Shown in pieces: positions 1 to 9,938 of a stretch of 64,000 nt of DNA (position 1 is the stretch's first letter; every line of letters begins with the position of its first letter). Under the pieces are notes generated by a model, which was not told the origin of the DNA, did no database searches, and worked only from the letters and a program-made list of their open reading frames with translations. The stretch lies in NCBI GenBank assembly GCA_026770025.1, contig JAMXDE010000019.1, positions 1,116,001-1,180,000 on the forward strand, read 5' to 3'. The position numbers were made by a program, and so were the translations under genes. The DNA is from Craspedostauros australis. Taxonomy: Eukaryota; Bacillariophyta; Bacillariophyceae; Mastogloiales; Achnanthaceae.

Positions 1-531
1 CGTACGTGAAGCGCGAATTCTGCAGTGTGGACAAAGAGCGATTGTTCGAGGGTGTTGTCACGTGGGACGGGCTGTTGGAAAAGCTGAACCGAACATGGGT
101 GTGAGATGGGAAGCATTGTACTGTATTGTAGAATACAATAACAACGGGTACAGGTACGAATTAGAGAATAGTATTGACGTTCCATCAGTCTCTGAGCAGG
201 TGCATCTGTTTGTCTATCTTTCCATTCATCATCTCCGCCGCACAGGGGAGTCCAATGGTGGGTTGGACGAAAATGATCCCAGTCGTGTATCATGTCAACC
301 CAGTCGTGCCAATGGATTCTCTCGTTCCGAAACAGTACAACATGTGCACAGCTCGCGCGAGGAGGTGGGGTGATTGCCTTCGCAGACCATCCACTTCCCT
401 GCGAGATCGCCTCGAGCGGCTGCCATAATCTCAGGCTCCCGGTTCGTTGGTTACCATCCCATACCATCCCATCCACACTGCAAGACGATACAATACGTGT
501 TGCGCGAAGCAGGTATTGCGCGCACCTCAAC
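1..531. other. Leading non-coding stretch
   Basis: No convincing gene is seen here. The reading frame of the next gene stays open upstream to an ATG at 292, but the extra residues are low-complexity and look like translated leader sequence. The ATG at 532 is the better start. Confidence 0.5.
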
Positions 532-2289
532 ATGAGTGCCGCAAGCCAACGTGCAATCGATGCCCATGGATCGACGCGTGCCGGGTTGCGCAGGGAGACG
601 AACCTCTTCCGCTTGATCCCGCCGCACTATCAGCAGCTGCCTCGGCAGTCACCGGCCGTCAGCAACCATGATCGCAGCAATGGTGACGTGCAAGCCCCCG
701 ATGCGGACGAGCAGTCAAATGCGGGCGAGATTGTCTCCATGCCGATGATTGCGCACTACGAATGTCCCATCGATCGCATCGATTGGCAGCAGGTCGACGG
801 ACAGATCGCGATCAACGGTGCGGAGCTGTCTCGGCCGTATGATCCAGCGCAGCAAAAGTATTGGGCGAAGCCCAGGCTGCCTCGATTGCATCCGCATCCA
901 TCTGATTTGGAGGTCTTGGAAGCCGATGCTGACAGTTTGAATGAACGTGGGGACTCTTCGCACAGGGACGAAGACGACGATGATGATTCGCTGGACCGGT
1001 TCGAAATCACGCTCTTCCAGACCATCCTGTGCCACGACCCTCCATTGCAGACCGTGCGGCTCGCCATGCAGCACTGTCCGGAGTCGCTCGATTTGCTGTT
1101 CCATCGGCCATCCCCGCTGGCGTTGGTGGCGCGGTTCGAGGCGTCGCGCGATGTCATTGTCTACTTCCTCCACGAGACCTTGAAGGGCATGGATTTGGTC
1201 GGCATGGTCCTGTCGCCCATCGAATGGGTGGCGGAAGGGTACATTGGCTACGATTCCGCGCGCGTCATCATTCAGAACTACCCGCACGAACAGTTTCGGC
1301 GGCACTGCGCCGACAAGATCCTCGTCAATGAAATCGTGTCCATCTACGATTCTCCCATTCGGTTGGGCGCGTTGGAGATGGATGATCTCTGGGATGGATC
1401 GGAGGATTGGTGGAACGAATCCAGGCGCAACGTGTGGCGCAAGCTCCAGCTCGTGCTGTCCAAGATCTTGCAGTGTCGGCAACGGTCGCGGCACGACGCA
1501 GGTGGAGATCAGGAAGACAACTCTGGCCCTCTTCCACAACAGGCGTTGCCTAAATTGCAATGTCTCTTTCAGACAGCATCGCTGTGCAAGCGACGACGAC
1601 GCAGGGTGGACACCGGCAGGAGCACTTCGACATTCCTGCAACATTGCATTGGAGAGGCCAAATTGGAACCAATCTACGAGATCTTGAAAGATACGCGGCG
1701 ATGGGATCCTCAGCAGTTTCGTACATGCGAAGACGCATCCATCCCGACGTACCCGCTCCACACCATGCTTGGCATGTACCTGCTACGACCCACAAATAAG
1801 AAGAGGAAGCTATGGATGGAATCCAGTGATGCAATCACGACGGAGAATAATCACTTCAGCGACATTGGCATTTTGCACAACGAGGTGGAACCGGAACCAC
1901 CGCAGTCGGAAGAAATGGATCAAGCGAAGAATGCGATGAAGCTGATGTTGGAGGCGTATCCCGAGGCGGTCACCCTTCCTGATGCGAAGGGTATGCTTCC
2001 GTTGCACCTGGCCGCGTCGCGCGGTTGGCCGACGGATACGATTCTGTCGATGCATCCCGCGGGTGTGCAGCATCAGTCGCATCCACCGACCGCACTGTAT
2101 CCGTTCCACGCATGCGTGATGCATTGGATTGCGATGGAAGAAGAGGGCATCGTATCCAACAACCGTCAAGCGGGTGCGGATGGCGGCAGCGACGAATCCT
2201 ATGAGGGGGCGGAGGACGATCGGTTGGATTTGTTGACCGGATGTTACACATTGCTGCGGGAGTATCCGGCCGCGATGATTATGAAGTGA
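532..2289 (+). CDS. Ankyrin-repeat-like protein
   Basis: The frame encodes about 585 residues in one exon. The clearest signature is an ankyrin-type repeat near the C-terminus, where 'LPDAKGMLPLHLAASRG' has the G-x-LPLHLAA core of a repeat helix; this form is very common in diatom ankyrin-like proteins. A second helical pair further upstream (PLQTVRLAMQHCPESL followed by PLALV) is compatible with more divergent repeats. An acidic run (DEDDDDDS) lies in the middle. No signal peptide or membrane segment is seen. Ankyrin repeats bind proteins; the partner and process are unknown. The start is placed at 532 because the residues upstream look like translated leader. The gene is convergent with the next one, their stops 258 bases apart. 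Confidence 0.65.
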   Translation: MSAASQRAIDAHGSTRAGLRRETNLFRLIPPHYQQLPRQSPAVSNHDRSNGDVQAPDADEQSNAGEIVSMPMIAHYECPIDRIDWQQVDGQIAINGAELSRPYDPAQQKYWAKPRLPRLHPHPSDLEVLEADADSLNERGDSSHRDEDDDDDSLDRFEITLFQTILCHDPPLQTVRLAMQHCPESLDLLFHRPSPLALVARFEASRDVIVYFLHETLKGMDLVGMVLSPIEWVAEGYIGYDSARVIIQNYPHEQFRRHCADKILVNEIVSIYDSPIRLGALEMDDLWDGSEDWWNESRRNVWRKLQLVLSKILQCRQRSRHDAGGDQEDNSGPLPQQALPKLQCLFQTASLCKRRRRRVDTGRSTSTFLQHCIGEAKLEPIYEILKDTRRWDPQQFRTCEDASIPTYPLHTMLGMYLLRPTNKKRKLWMESSDAITTENNHFSDIGILHNEVEPEPPQSEEMDQAKNAMKLMLEAYPEAVTLPDAKGMLPLHLAASRGWPTDTILSMHPAGVQHQSHPPTALYPFHACVMHWIAMEEEGIVSNNRQAGADGGSDESYEGAEDDRLDLLTGCYTLLREYPAAMIMK

Positions 2290-2547
2290 GCGACGAATTC
2301 GCCGCAAGCAACAGCTGAATCGAGGTTCATCCTTTCAGAGCACTCCACTTTGGATGTCCCATTCCACATGTTCTAACCGTACCATACATATCTTTGCATA
2401 ACGTCTCTCTAGGGAGTGCAATGCTTGTGGTCTGGTGCTGGCGTGTCAGTACGTACATTCCATGGAGTAGAATACGTAAGCAGATGTACTAGTGCATACG
2501 TGTACAACAAGTGCTTTGGCTACATGTCGGAGCTCCATTGGAAGTGC

Positions 2548-5500
2548 CTATTCCCCGCCATTCCTTGCTGCGATTGCCGCAAGCAACCCACCCCGCCCAG
2601 GTCCCCCACTCTTCCCTCGTCCTTGTATGGCATCCGTCAATCCACCACGACCGCGGCCGCCTTTGCCACGACCTTGGAGGGCATCCAGCAGTCCGCCTCT
2701 ACCGCCGCCACGTCCACCGCGGCCTTTGCCACGACCTTGAAGCGCATCCAGCAGTCCGCCTCTACCGCCCCCACGTTCACCGCGGCCTTTGGCTTGAAGC
2801 GCATCCATCAATCCACCGCGTCCACGACCACGACCACGACCACCGCCCCGACCTGCCATTGTGGAGGATGGTGCGGGTTCTTTTGCTTTTTGATCCTGTT
2901 GTCTTTGCACTTCCTGTTCTGCTTCGCGTCGAATTTCAACACGCGTCGTAACAGGCTTGAGGAGAAGCTGAGTGGGATCCACAAATTCGCCCACGTTGCG
3001 CTGTTGCAGGGCATTCATCTGGATGCGCAGCTGCTGCAGTGTCATTTGCAATCGGCTGTCGTGGGCGGCACCAATCATTTCCGAGATGCCATCGAGCAGC
3101 AGATCGTAGGCCATTTGCAACAGGCTGTGGCAGATTTGCTTTTCGACGGTGCTGCGTGGATCCACGGCGGCGTCCTTGCCGCCTGCGACGGTTGCCAGAC
3201 CGGAACGGTCCGTATATTGCAAGAGCAGCAATTTGAATCCATTCAACGCGTCCTGGTACTTGGCGATTTCGGCGGGTGCAACGTCTTCGTTCTTGCTCTT
3301 CTGCTGCTGCAGCAGCTTGTTGGTCGTCCACGTATTGTACTGCGTCGCCAACGTCTCCATGCATTCGTCCATGGATTCGCAAGCGCCGGATGCCAGCGTG
3401 GCTTGCAAGATCTTGCCCTTGTGATGTTGCTTGAACGCTTTCGTACGCGTGGCCTGAACTTCGGCGCAGTGCTTTTGAAACTCGGCGGAATTGGCCTTGG
3501 CATCATCATCTGCGTCGTTGTTGGTGTTGCGGTTGGCAGAAACGGCTGCCTCCGATTGGAAGTAGACGTCGTCTTTAGGGTACCCGTAGTCGTGCGCGAA
3601 GTAATCGATGACGAGATTGGCACGATGAGGGCATTGCTTGCCCAGCAGCGGGCATTTGTGAACGCCATCCTCCTCGCCGTACTGGTCCATGTGCCGCTGC
3701 AGCTGTTCCAACTTCTCCTTGAAGTTGGTCTTCATCATGTGATACCACGTCCATTTGCGTTCCATGAAGGGATCGCATCCCGATTTGACCGTGCCGTGGA
3801 TACTATTGCCGCCGCTCTGCTGCTGCCACGCCTTGCCGACGATGGGCGCCAGATGCTGATGCAGCGCGCGGCGTTCCGTGATGGTGAGATTGGAGAGGCG
3901 CATCGTTTCCAACGACGCGGGATGCAGCCGCACGATGTCGTTGGGATCGAGACGCAGCATCTGCAGGACGTTGGTGCGCTTGAATTTCTGCGCGATCTGC
4001 TTCGACAATCGTTTGCCGCTGGGTGTCGTCATGGTGTGGATCAGATCGTGTTCGGAGCAGTTGCGAATATCGACGGGCAGATGCGATCGCACGGCTCGCA
4101 AGGCGCGGACGTTGTCGTCGCGCATGGAATCTTCCCAGTCCTGCTCGCTGCGCTCCTGCTCTTGGATCCATTCGTCCGTCAATTGCAGCGCCGTGATGTA
4201 CTTTTCAAACTCGCGTTCGTTTTCAAAGAGATCCTTCTCGATGAGCGCACGCTGCTGCGCATCGGTCGCCTCATCGGCCAGGGCCTGCGAAAGCTCCTGC
4301 ATGAGCATGCTGATTTCCTGCACCTTCTGCTTGGCAAATTCGTAGGGAATATCCTCGGCGATAACGACGCCCGCCTGCGCCAGCTGCTGTTCCAGCTTGC
4401 GCTGCCTCTTCTCGGCCTGTTCCAGATCCAGCAGGAGCTTTTGGATCTCATCGGTATTGGCCTGCGGAAATTCGGACTCCTGCGTTTCATCGATCGCGGT
4501 ATGCATGGCGGAGTGCACCGACGTGGTACGTTCGTGATGGCGTCGGATACGCTGGATGGACATGGCGCGCGTCGATAGTCCGAACGGTCGCACGTCGTCT
4601 GATGTTGCAGCGTCCTTGCCCCAGTTGGGCGTGAGGGGCGCCTCGTCGTCATCGGCCTCCTGCAATCCACGACGACGTGACCTCGTGGAAGCATTGCGTG
4701 GCACCAGTGACGCGGAGGGCACGGCGCGGCTCGATTGCGACACCGCGGATCGCAAGAAGAGCGATGGTCGGCTCGTGGGTGGGGTGCGGAGCTGTCTTGA
4801 CGACGACGCCGGCATCATGGATGGAAAGGCGCGACGGCGCGGGACGATGGAGACAGCACGCTGCGTTGGTTTGTCGGAGGTTGCACCATCATTGATCTGC
4901 GTCGTGAAGTACATGATTTGATTGTACTTGGTCTGATATCCTTTGAGTTGCGTGTTGAGGACGTCGCATTCTACCTGTTTGAGGAAGTAGCCTTGCCAGA
5001 AGGAGGCCACTTCGCGGTCTGTGAGGTTGGGATCTGTCTTCATTTGCTGCAGTATGCGCTTGTTGTGGTTGTTGCGCTTATTGTGGTTGCTGTTATGGTT
5101 GCTGTTGTCGTTCGTCTCATCACTGTTGTCATTGTCATTGTCATTGTCATTGTCGTTGTTCTCACTATTGCCCACTTCTGCGTCGGTGCCCAAGGCCGCG
5201 AGCAAGTCCTGCTGGTAGGACTGGATCATGGCATCGCTGTCATCTGGGAGGTCGTCATTGGCTTGGCACATCTGCGCCCGGTACGCCTGAAACGCCTTGT
5301 CCGTGGTGAGGAAGTTCCACTCCCATCTTGCCGTGTCCAAGAATCCGGGCAGGGCAGTTGGTGGTTGCGCGTTGGCTGGCGCTCTCACTTCGAACTCGTT
5401 TGCCGCAGCTGCCGAATGAAAGGAACTGTAGGAGAGGTCTTCGACGTGGCTCGCAGCCTGCTTACGGCTGCTGACATTCGCGATCTCAATGTCCGATGAG

Positions 5501-5715
5501 GCAGTGCCTGGCACGTAGAGATGAGTGGAGCGGGCCCACTCCTCCTTCGTCTTGGAATGGTGGCTGCTGCGCGGCGTCAGGCTCTGATTGCCAGCGAAGC
5601 TGCGATGCGCTCGCGGCGTCCCGAACGACGGTGTTGGTGGCTCCCACATCGATGATGCGCGTTGCATATCGTCATCTTGCTGCTTCTGCGCAGCAATCGC
5701 CTTCTTCGCGCTCAT
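2548..5715 (-). CDS. Coiled-coil protein with C-terminal RGG and WH2-like repeats
   Basis: A single exon of 1055 residues. The N-terminal third is polar and includes an Asn-Asp tract from a TCATTG-type repeat near 5125-5165. The middle (about residues 400-520) is a predicted coiled coil rich in Q, E and R, followed by a conserved-looking helical region. The last ~100 residues are Arg-Gly-rich and carry five spaced copies of a motif like RGGLLDALQGRGK, the last being GRGGLLAAIAARNGGE. The core LLDAL-QG resembles the N-terminal half of the actin-binding WH2 motif (LLxxI-xxG), but the LKKV half is missing. RGG boxes can also bind RNA. An actin-related or RNA-binding role is therefore inference. 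I do not recognise the family of the central region. Confidence 0.7.
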   Translation of the reverse strand: MSAKKAIAAQKQQDDDMQRASSMWEPPTPSFGTPRAHRSFAGNQSLTPRSSHHSKTKEEWARSTHLYVPGTASSDIEIANVSSRKQAASHVEDLSYSSFHSAAAANEFEVRAPANAQPPTALPGFLDTARWEWNFLTTDKAFQAYRAQMCQANDDLPDDSDAMIQSYQQDLLAALGTDAEVGNSENNDNDNDNDNDNSDETNDNSNHNSNHNKRNNHNKRILQQMKTDPNLTDREVASFWQGYFLKQVECDVLNTQLKGYQTKYNQIMYFTTQINDGATSDKPTQRAVSIVPRRRAFPSMMPASSSRQLRTPPTSRPSLFLRSAVSQSSRAVPSASLVPRNASTRSRRRGLQEADDDEAPLTPNWGKDAATSDDVRPFGLSTRAMSIQRIRRHHERTTSVHSAMHTAIDETQESEFPQANTDEIQKLLLDLEQAEKRQRKLEQQLAQAGVVIAEDIPYEFAKQKVQEISMLMQELSQALADEATDAQQRALIEKDLFENEREFEKYITALQLTDEWIQEQERSEQDWEDSMRDDNVRALRAVRSHLPVDIRNCSEHDLIHTMTTPSGKRLSKQIAQKFKRTNVLQMLRLDPNDIVRLHPASLETMRLSNLTITERRALHQHLAPIVGKAWQQQSGGNSIHGTVKSGCDPFMERKWTWYHMMKTNFKEKLEQLQRHMDQYGEEDGVHKCPLLGKQCPHRANLVIDYFAHDYGYPKDDVYFQSEAAVSANRNTNNDADDDAKANSAEFQKHCAEVQATRTKAFKQHHKGKILQATLASGACESMDECMETLATQYNTWTTNKLLQQQKSKNEDVAPAEIAKYQDALNGFKLLLLQYTDRSGLATVAGGKDAAVDPRSTVEKQICHSLLQMAYDLLLDGISEMIGAAHDSRLQMTLQQLRIQMNALQQRNVGEFVDPTQLLLKPVTTRVEIRREAEQEVQRQQDQKAKEPAPSSTMAGRGGGRGRGRGRGGLMDALQAKGRGERGGGRGGLLDALQGRGKGRGGRGGGRGGLLDALQGRGKGGRGRGGLTDAIQGRGKSGGPGRGGLLAAIAARNGGE

Positions 5716-6693
5716 CTTGCTGCTTCTCTTGTCTTGTCTTGTCTTGTCGTCTCTTGTCTTGGTGTTCGCTGGTGTTCACTGGAGCAGTGTGAATGCTCCC
5801 ACCCTCTCTCTCTCCCTCTCTCTTTCTGTGAATCTGAATGACAAGTTCAATACACCTACAACCTATTATAGAATAGTATATTGCCATACTCCAGAGTGCC
5901 AACGCCGCAATGATGACAATGGCACTCTGCAACGTTGCATCCGAGAGACATGGATTCGCACCACCTCTCCGAATCATGGTCGTGTCGATCTTGTCTTGGT
6001 CTGCGCGTTCGCATCTTGTCGTTCCGATTTGGCGCAAGTCGTGCATCTGGTTTCCGACTCGATAGACCCCAACAACAAAATTGTGGAACGAAAACTGCGC
6101 AGAAGATCTCAATCACCGGCTTCGGAAGCAAGAACAGGTACCCGCATGTATCATGCAACATTGGTGCAGGAAGGCTTCTTGTTAGCACAAAGTATCGTCC
6201 ACCAAGGATGCGAAGCACGGGTCATAAGAAGATTCGCCAACAAGAGTTGGGTAACAGTTGTCCGTGGAGGTGCGTCGCCGAGATTGGGGACTATCAATCC
6301 GACAACTTTGTGCTGCCTTGCGGTTTTGCGATGCTCGGAATTCTTCACAGCACCGTGATCTCGCTTGGCTGTTGTTCTCAGCGAAGTACGCAGATTCAGG
6401 CTTGGCATGGCAGTCTTCGCAGGTGGCTTCATGCTCTCCTACAAGTTCATGGAATTGAATTGTCCGTGTTGGTTTGTCGTTGTTGTTGCTGTTAGGTTTC
6501 TCTATGTATGGTTATAGGTGGGGTTATTGCCATCGTTGGCGATTGAATATGATTTTGGTTTGGTTTGATAGCCATTGCAGTGTACGGTAATGGTATGGGT
6601 TGCGCGATAGCGCTCTATCGCAAAAAAAGTGTGGACCTTCGTGTGAGGTCGAGAAGGAGAATCGGTGTTGCCAGCATGTTGCCTGCAAGGAAG
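5716..6693. other. Intergenic region with (GTCTT)n and CT tracts
   Basis: The upstream side of the 1055-aa gene holds a GTCTT repeat (about 5728-5756) and a CTCTCT tract (about 5803-5825), probably in its 5' leader. No gene is seen in the rest; ORFs on both strands lack recognisable domains. Confidence 0.5.
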
Positions 6694-7269
6694 TTATCGC
6701 AGATCGCCGCTCTCCTGCTCCTCTTCGACGCGATGCTGTCTGCTCTGCCGCAGGAATCGCATGCGCGCGACATCCTTGTTGCCGTGCTGCGCGTTGCCGC
6801 CCATGCCGAACTGATTGCACAGATTCTGCAGCACCATCTCGTCCTCGGGATCTTCGTGGAAGAGTCTCTGAGTTTCGGATTGCAGCGAGTCCAGCAACTC
6901 CGACAGGATCGTCACGGCGCATCGTGCCTCGGATGGTGCCATGGCGCTGTGGTACGAAGCGGGGTTGCGCAGGACGGACGTGATGGGCGTCTGCGGTGAC
7001 ACGCCCAGCAGATTGGATTGTCCCGTGCGGCTGCAGACGAAGTCCTCCACCTGCAGGAGGAACTGCGGGTGATTCTCCATGTAGCATGGAGGTGCTTGCT
7101 CATCTTGCTGCTGTTGCTGCTGTTGTTGCTGCTTCAGTTGCTGTTCTTGCAGCTGTCGGCGTTGTTCCTTCTTGGCTGCGACATTGCGCAGAGCATTGCA
7201 GGGGGATGTCATGGCTGCCGCCACAACGGCGATGAACAGGAGGTGTGCGAGGGATGCGTATCGTTGCAT
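6694..7269 (-). CDS. Small secreted protein with polyglutamine tract
   Basis: The protein has 191 residues starting at MQRYASLAHLL. The first ~27 residues form a classical signal peptide (hydrophobic core LLFIAVVAAAM, likely cleavage after CNA). A polyglutamine run of about nine residues follows within a QEQQLKQQQ segment, then a helical domain with a few Cys residues (PPCYMENH, FVCSRTG, ARCAVTIL, LQNLCNQFGMGG). The frame is open further upstream, but only the ATG at 7269 gives a clean signal peptide. The product is predicted to enter the secretory pathway. I do not recognise the family, and no neighbour suggests a function. Confidence 0.55.
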   Translation of the reverse strand: MQRYASLAHLLFIAVVAAAMTSPCNALRNVAAKKEQRRQLQEQQLKQQQQQQQQQDEQAPPCYMENHPQFLLQVEDFVCSRTGQSNLLGVSPQTPITSVLRNPASYHSAMAPSEARCAVTILSELLDSLQSETQRLFHEDPEDEMVLQNLCNQFGMGGNAQHGNKDVARMRFLRQSRQHRVEEEQESGDLR

Positions 7270-8093
7270 GGTGATTGTCTGTGATGAGATTGTGAGTGTA
7301 GTGTCGTGTGATGCGATTGCTCGATTGTGATGTGATGCGTTTGCGTTTGCGTTTGCTTGGCTTTTCATTTTATGAGAGATTGGTGATCGATGATGCTCAA
7401 CAGTGTGCGGGTGGTACGTACCATGCATGCAGTAATCATGTCGGCGACACGCGGAATTGATGCAGGATGGCTCTGCATTGGTGTGTCACACAGAAAGGTG
7501 ACAGGCAGACGGAACTATCATAACCATTTGTGCGCTGTGCAGTACTTCCCTTTCGGGAAAATGTCAAAAAAGTCGGACGAACTGCAACACACGTGAAGCC
7601 GCGTGTGGCTTTTCATGCACAAACTTGTCGACGGGCTTGCTTTCTCGCTTGGCCCTTCTGTGAATCCTTCTATGTGAATTCGATTAGTGCATGTGACTCA
7701 CTGTTGGGAAGTTCAATAACGAGCACAGGAGATTACGATTATAACGCGACACATTTGCGTCACCTTGATGGACTAGTTAAGTGTACGTGAACGACGCACT
7801 ATCGCGTGTTTGGGAAAAACAGTGCAATTCATGCGCAACTGCGAACGAGCGATCACAGTTAGTGGAAAGGCGAAAAAACAACGGTACCGAGGAACAGCGA
7901 AATTGTTCGTGCCATCTAGAAGGATACTCTATTCTGGTCCATTCGATTCACGGATCAAAACCTGGTGACGATTGTGTCGGTTCGAATGGGTCAAACGAGA
8001 TTCGCGCCATCCACCAGTCTCCATTCCCTGTCATTCGTATTCGTCCAACACTTTAGCATTGTTAGTAGAGCTTAGATTAAGATTGCACATTGC
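7270..8093. other. Intergenic region
   Basis: Promoter side of the small secreted protein. Short repeats of TTTGCG (GCGTTTGCGTTTGCGTTTGC) lie near 7338-7357. Nothing else is recognised. Confidence 0.45.
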
Positions 8094-9938
8094 CTAAGCC
8101 GACCACCGGTTCGGTCGAAAGGACTTTTGATTGCGCAGAATGGCATCGAGCCTCTGATCGAGTTCGTGTCGATTCTCATCCTTGACGAGACCCAACTTGA
8201 CGAGCTGCTGAATCGTCTGATCGCGATGCACCTTGGCACGTCGGATGGAGCTGCGGGCCTCCAGCAATTCCTTGCGCGTGTATCGATCCTCGAGCATGCA
8301 CCATCGGTCCTGCGACGACCACAGCGAGATGGAGCGGCGGCGGCGGTCGTCGCTGTAAAAGCTGTCCATGTAGACGGGATGCTGCGTGATGGGCATCGTC
8401 GTGCGTTGGACGCAGTGCCAGTCGAGCGTGATGGGGACGCCGTCCGAGACGGAGGGATTGTCGCCGAGGCAGATGTCGTGTTCGTATATCTCGACCTGAT
8501 GGAATCGCACGGAGGGTTTCTGCAACGTGGTGGCCGTGGAGAGGAGGAGGGTGCGTGCCGTGCGCAGGCTGAATTCGTTGGCGTCGGACAGGATGCTGCG
8601 GCGGCCTCTGCCACTGAGGGTGTCGTCGCGGATGGGTTGATCCCACGTGCTGCAGATGGGTACGCTGCGCTGGTGCAAGGAAGAGGAGGTGCGGGGCGAA
8701 CGGCGCACGGGGTCGTCGCCGAAGTAGGGCATTCTGCGTTGGTGGTAGGACGTTGCCGTCATGACCGGCGATTCCGTAATCGAGGTCGAGGTGGATGGCG
8801 ATTCCGTGATGTTGATCGATTTCTTCTTCGCCTTTTTGGTGGTGGTGCTGGTCTTTTTCTTGGACTTGGACGATTTGGTGGATTTGGGTGTGGTGGAAGA
8901 GGAGGAGGACTTGGTGCTGCCCGACGTGCGGTTGGTCGTCGCGCTCGCGATGCTGTCGTTGCTGTTCATCCTGCGGACAGACGATGATGACGAGGAATTG
9001 GAGGACCGTTTCCGTCTGCTCCCATCCTTGACCTTTCCCTTGCTGGTGGAGCGCGGCGACAGGACGTCGTGAATGTCATCATCCTCATCCTTGTTGCTGC
9101 TCGTGCTGTTGGCCACCGTGGAGCTGTCCGCCGACGCGGCGCCTACGGAAAGGGCATTCGTATCATCGCTGTCGCTGCGCTTCATGCGTCTTTTGGAGGT
9201 CGTCGTCGTTTTGGAGCGTTTCGATTTGCTGGAGCTGCGCGATTTCTTCTTCTTCGTGGTCGATGACGAGCTGCGTCTGCCGCGACGCACCGAGTCGTCG
9301 TCGAGTTGCTTCGCGGTCGTCTGAGCCTGCGTTGGTCGCAGAGTGCCGTCCATCAACCCGCACGTGCGTCGGCCGCGGCGGCTGCTGGTGCTGATGAGAC
9401 TGTCATCGCTGTTGGAACGTTCCAACGCAGGACGCAAGGTGGATGCCACGGAACTCGTGACGGAGTAGAGGCTGTCGTTGCTGGGCGTTCTGGAGACGAC
9501 ATCGTGATGCGACGAGGACTCGGAGATGGACGTGACGGAGCTGGAGATGCTGCTCGTGCGCTGCATGCGCTTCTTGCTGTCCTCGTTGCCGCTGCTGCTG
9601 CCTGCCTTCTTCTTTTTCTTTCTGGTGGCTGTGGACAACGAAGACGACGATGTGGACTTCTTCGTCGATCGCCGCGATCTCGAGGACTTGGAGGAGCTGC
9701 GCTTGGACTTCTTCTTGTCGCTGGTGGTGCTGTCGGTGCGGCTTCTGCTGCTTCGGACAGAAGCCACGGTGGTCGTGTCATCGTCGTTGTTGTGACTGGT
9801 GCTGAGGGTGTTGGTCGCGCTGCCATTGCCATTGCCGGTTTCGACATCGTCCGACAAACTCTTGCGCGAAGACGACGGCGATCCACCCACCGGCGGCAAC
9901 GGCATCTCGTACTCTCGGAATCCCATTGTCATTGTCAT
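8094..9938 (-). CDS. Ser/Lys-rich protein with LGDNPxVS-type C-terminal domain
   Basis: A single exon of 614 residues. Residues ~15-400 are an extremely biased Ser/Thr/Lys/Arg region with repeated SSSS, KKKK and basic blocks, likely disordered and phosphorylatable. The last ~150 residues are different: VRFHQVEIYEHDICLGDNPSVSDG followed by PITLDWHC and then a basic helical tail. This VxFxxVxVxxYxxxLGDNPxVSxGxPxxLxW pattern recurs at the C-terminus of many uncharacterised diatom proteins with long disordered N-termini. No catalytic residues can be named. The basic low-complexity region hints at a nuclear or nucleic-acid-associated protein, which is inference. Three in-frame ATGs lie close together at the start; the first is used. 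Confidence 0.7.
   Translation of the reverse strand: MTMTMGFREYEMPLPPVGGSPSSSRKSLSDDVETGNGNGSATNTLSTSHNNDDDTTTVASVRSSRSRTDSTTSDKKKSKRSSSKSSRSRRSTKKSTSSSSLSTATRKKKKKAGSSSGNEDSKKRMQRTSSISSSVTSISESSSHHDVVSRTPSNDSLYSVTSSVASTLRPALERSNSDDSLISTSSRRGRRTCGLMDGTLRPTQAQTTAKQLDDDSVRRGRRSSSSTTKKKKSRSSSKSKRSKTTTTSKRRMKRSDSDDTNALSVGAASADSSTVANSTSSNKDEDDDIHDVLSPRSTSKGKVKDGSRRKRSSNSSSSSSVRRMNSNDSIASATTNRTSGSTKSSSSSTTPKSTKSSKSKKKTSTTTKKAKKKSINITESPSTSTSITESPVMTATSYHQRRMPYFGDDPVRRSPRTSSSLHQRSVPICSTWDQPIRDDTLSGRGRRSILSDANEFSLRTARTLLLSTATTLQKPSVRFHQVEIYEHDICLGDNPSVSDGVPITLDWHCVQRTTMPITQHPVYMDSFYSDDRRRRSISLWSSQDRWCMLEDRYTRKELLEARSSIRRAKVHRDQTIQQLVKLGLVKDENRHELDQRLDAILRNQKSFRPNRWSA

Noticed and set aside
715-1761. 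348-codon minus-strand ORF opposite the ankyrin-like gene
   Set aside because: It lies entirely inside the plus-strand gene and shows no domain; the plus strand has the ankyrin signature.
7978-7995. GGTTCGAATGG, a second T-loop-like sequence
   Set aside because: No cloverleaf can be folded around it.
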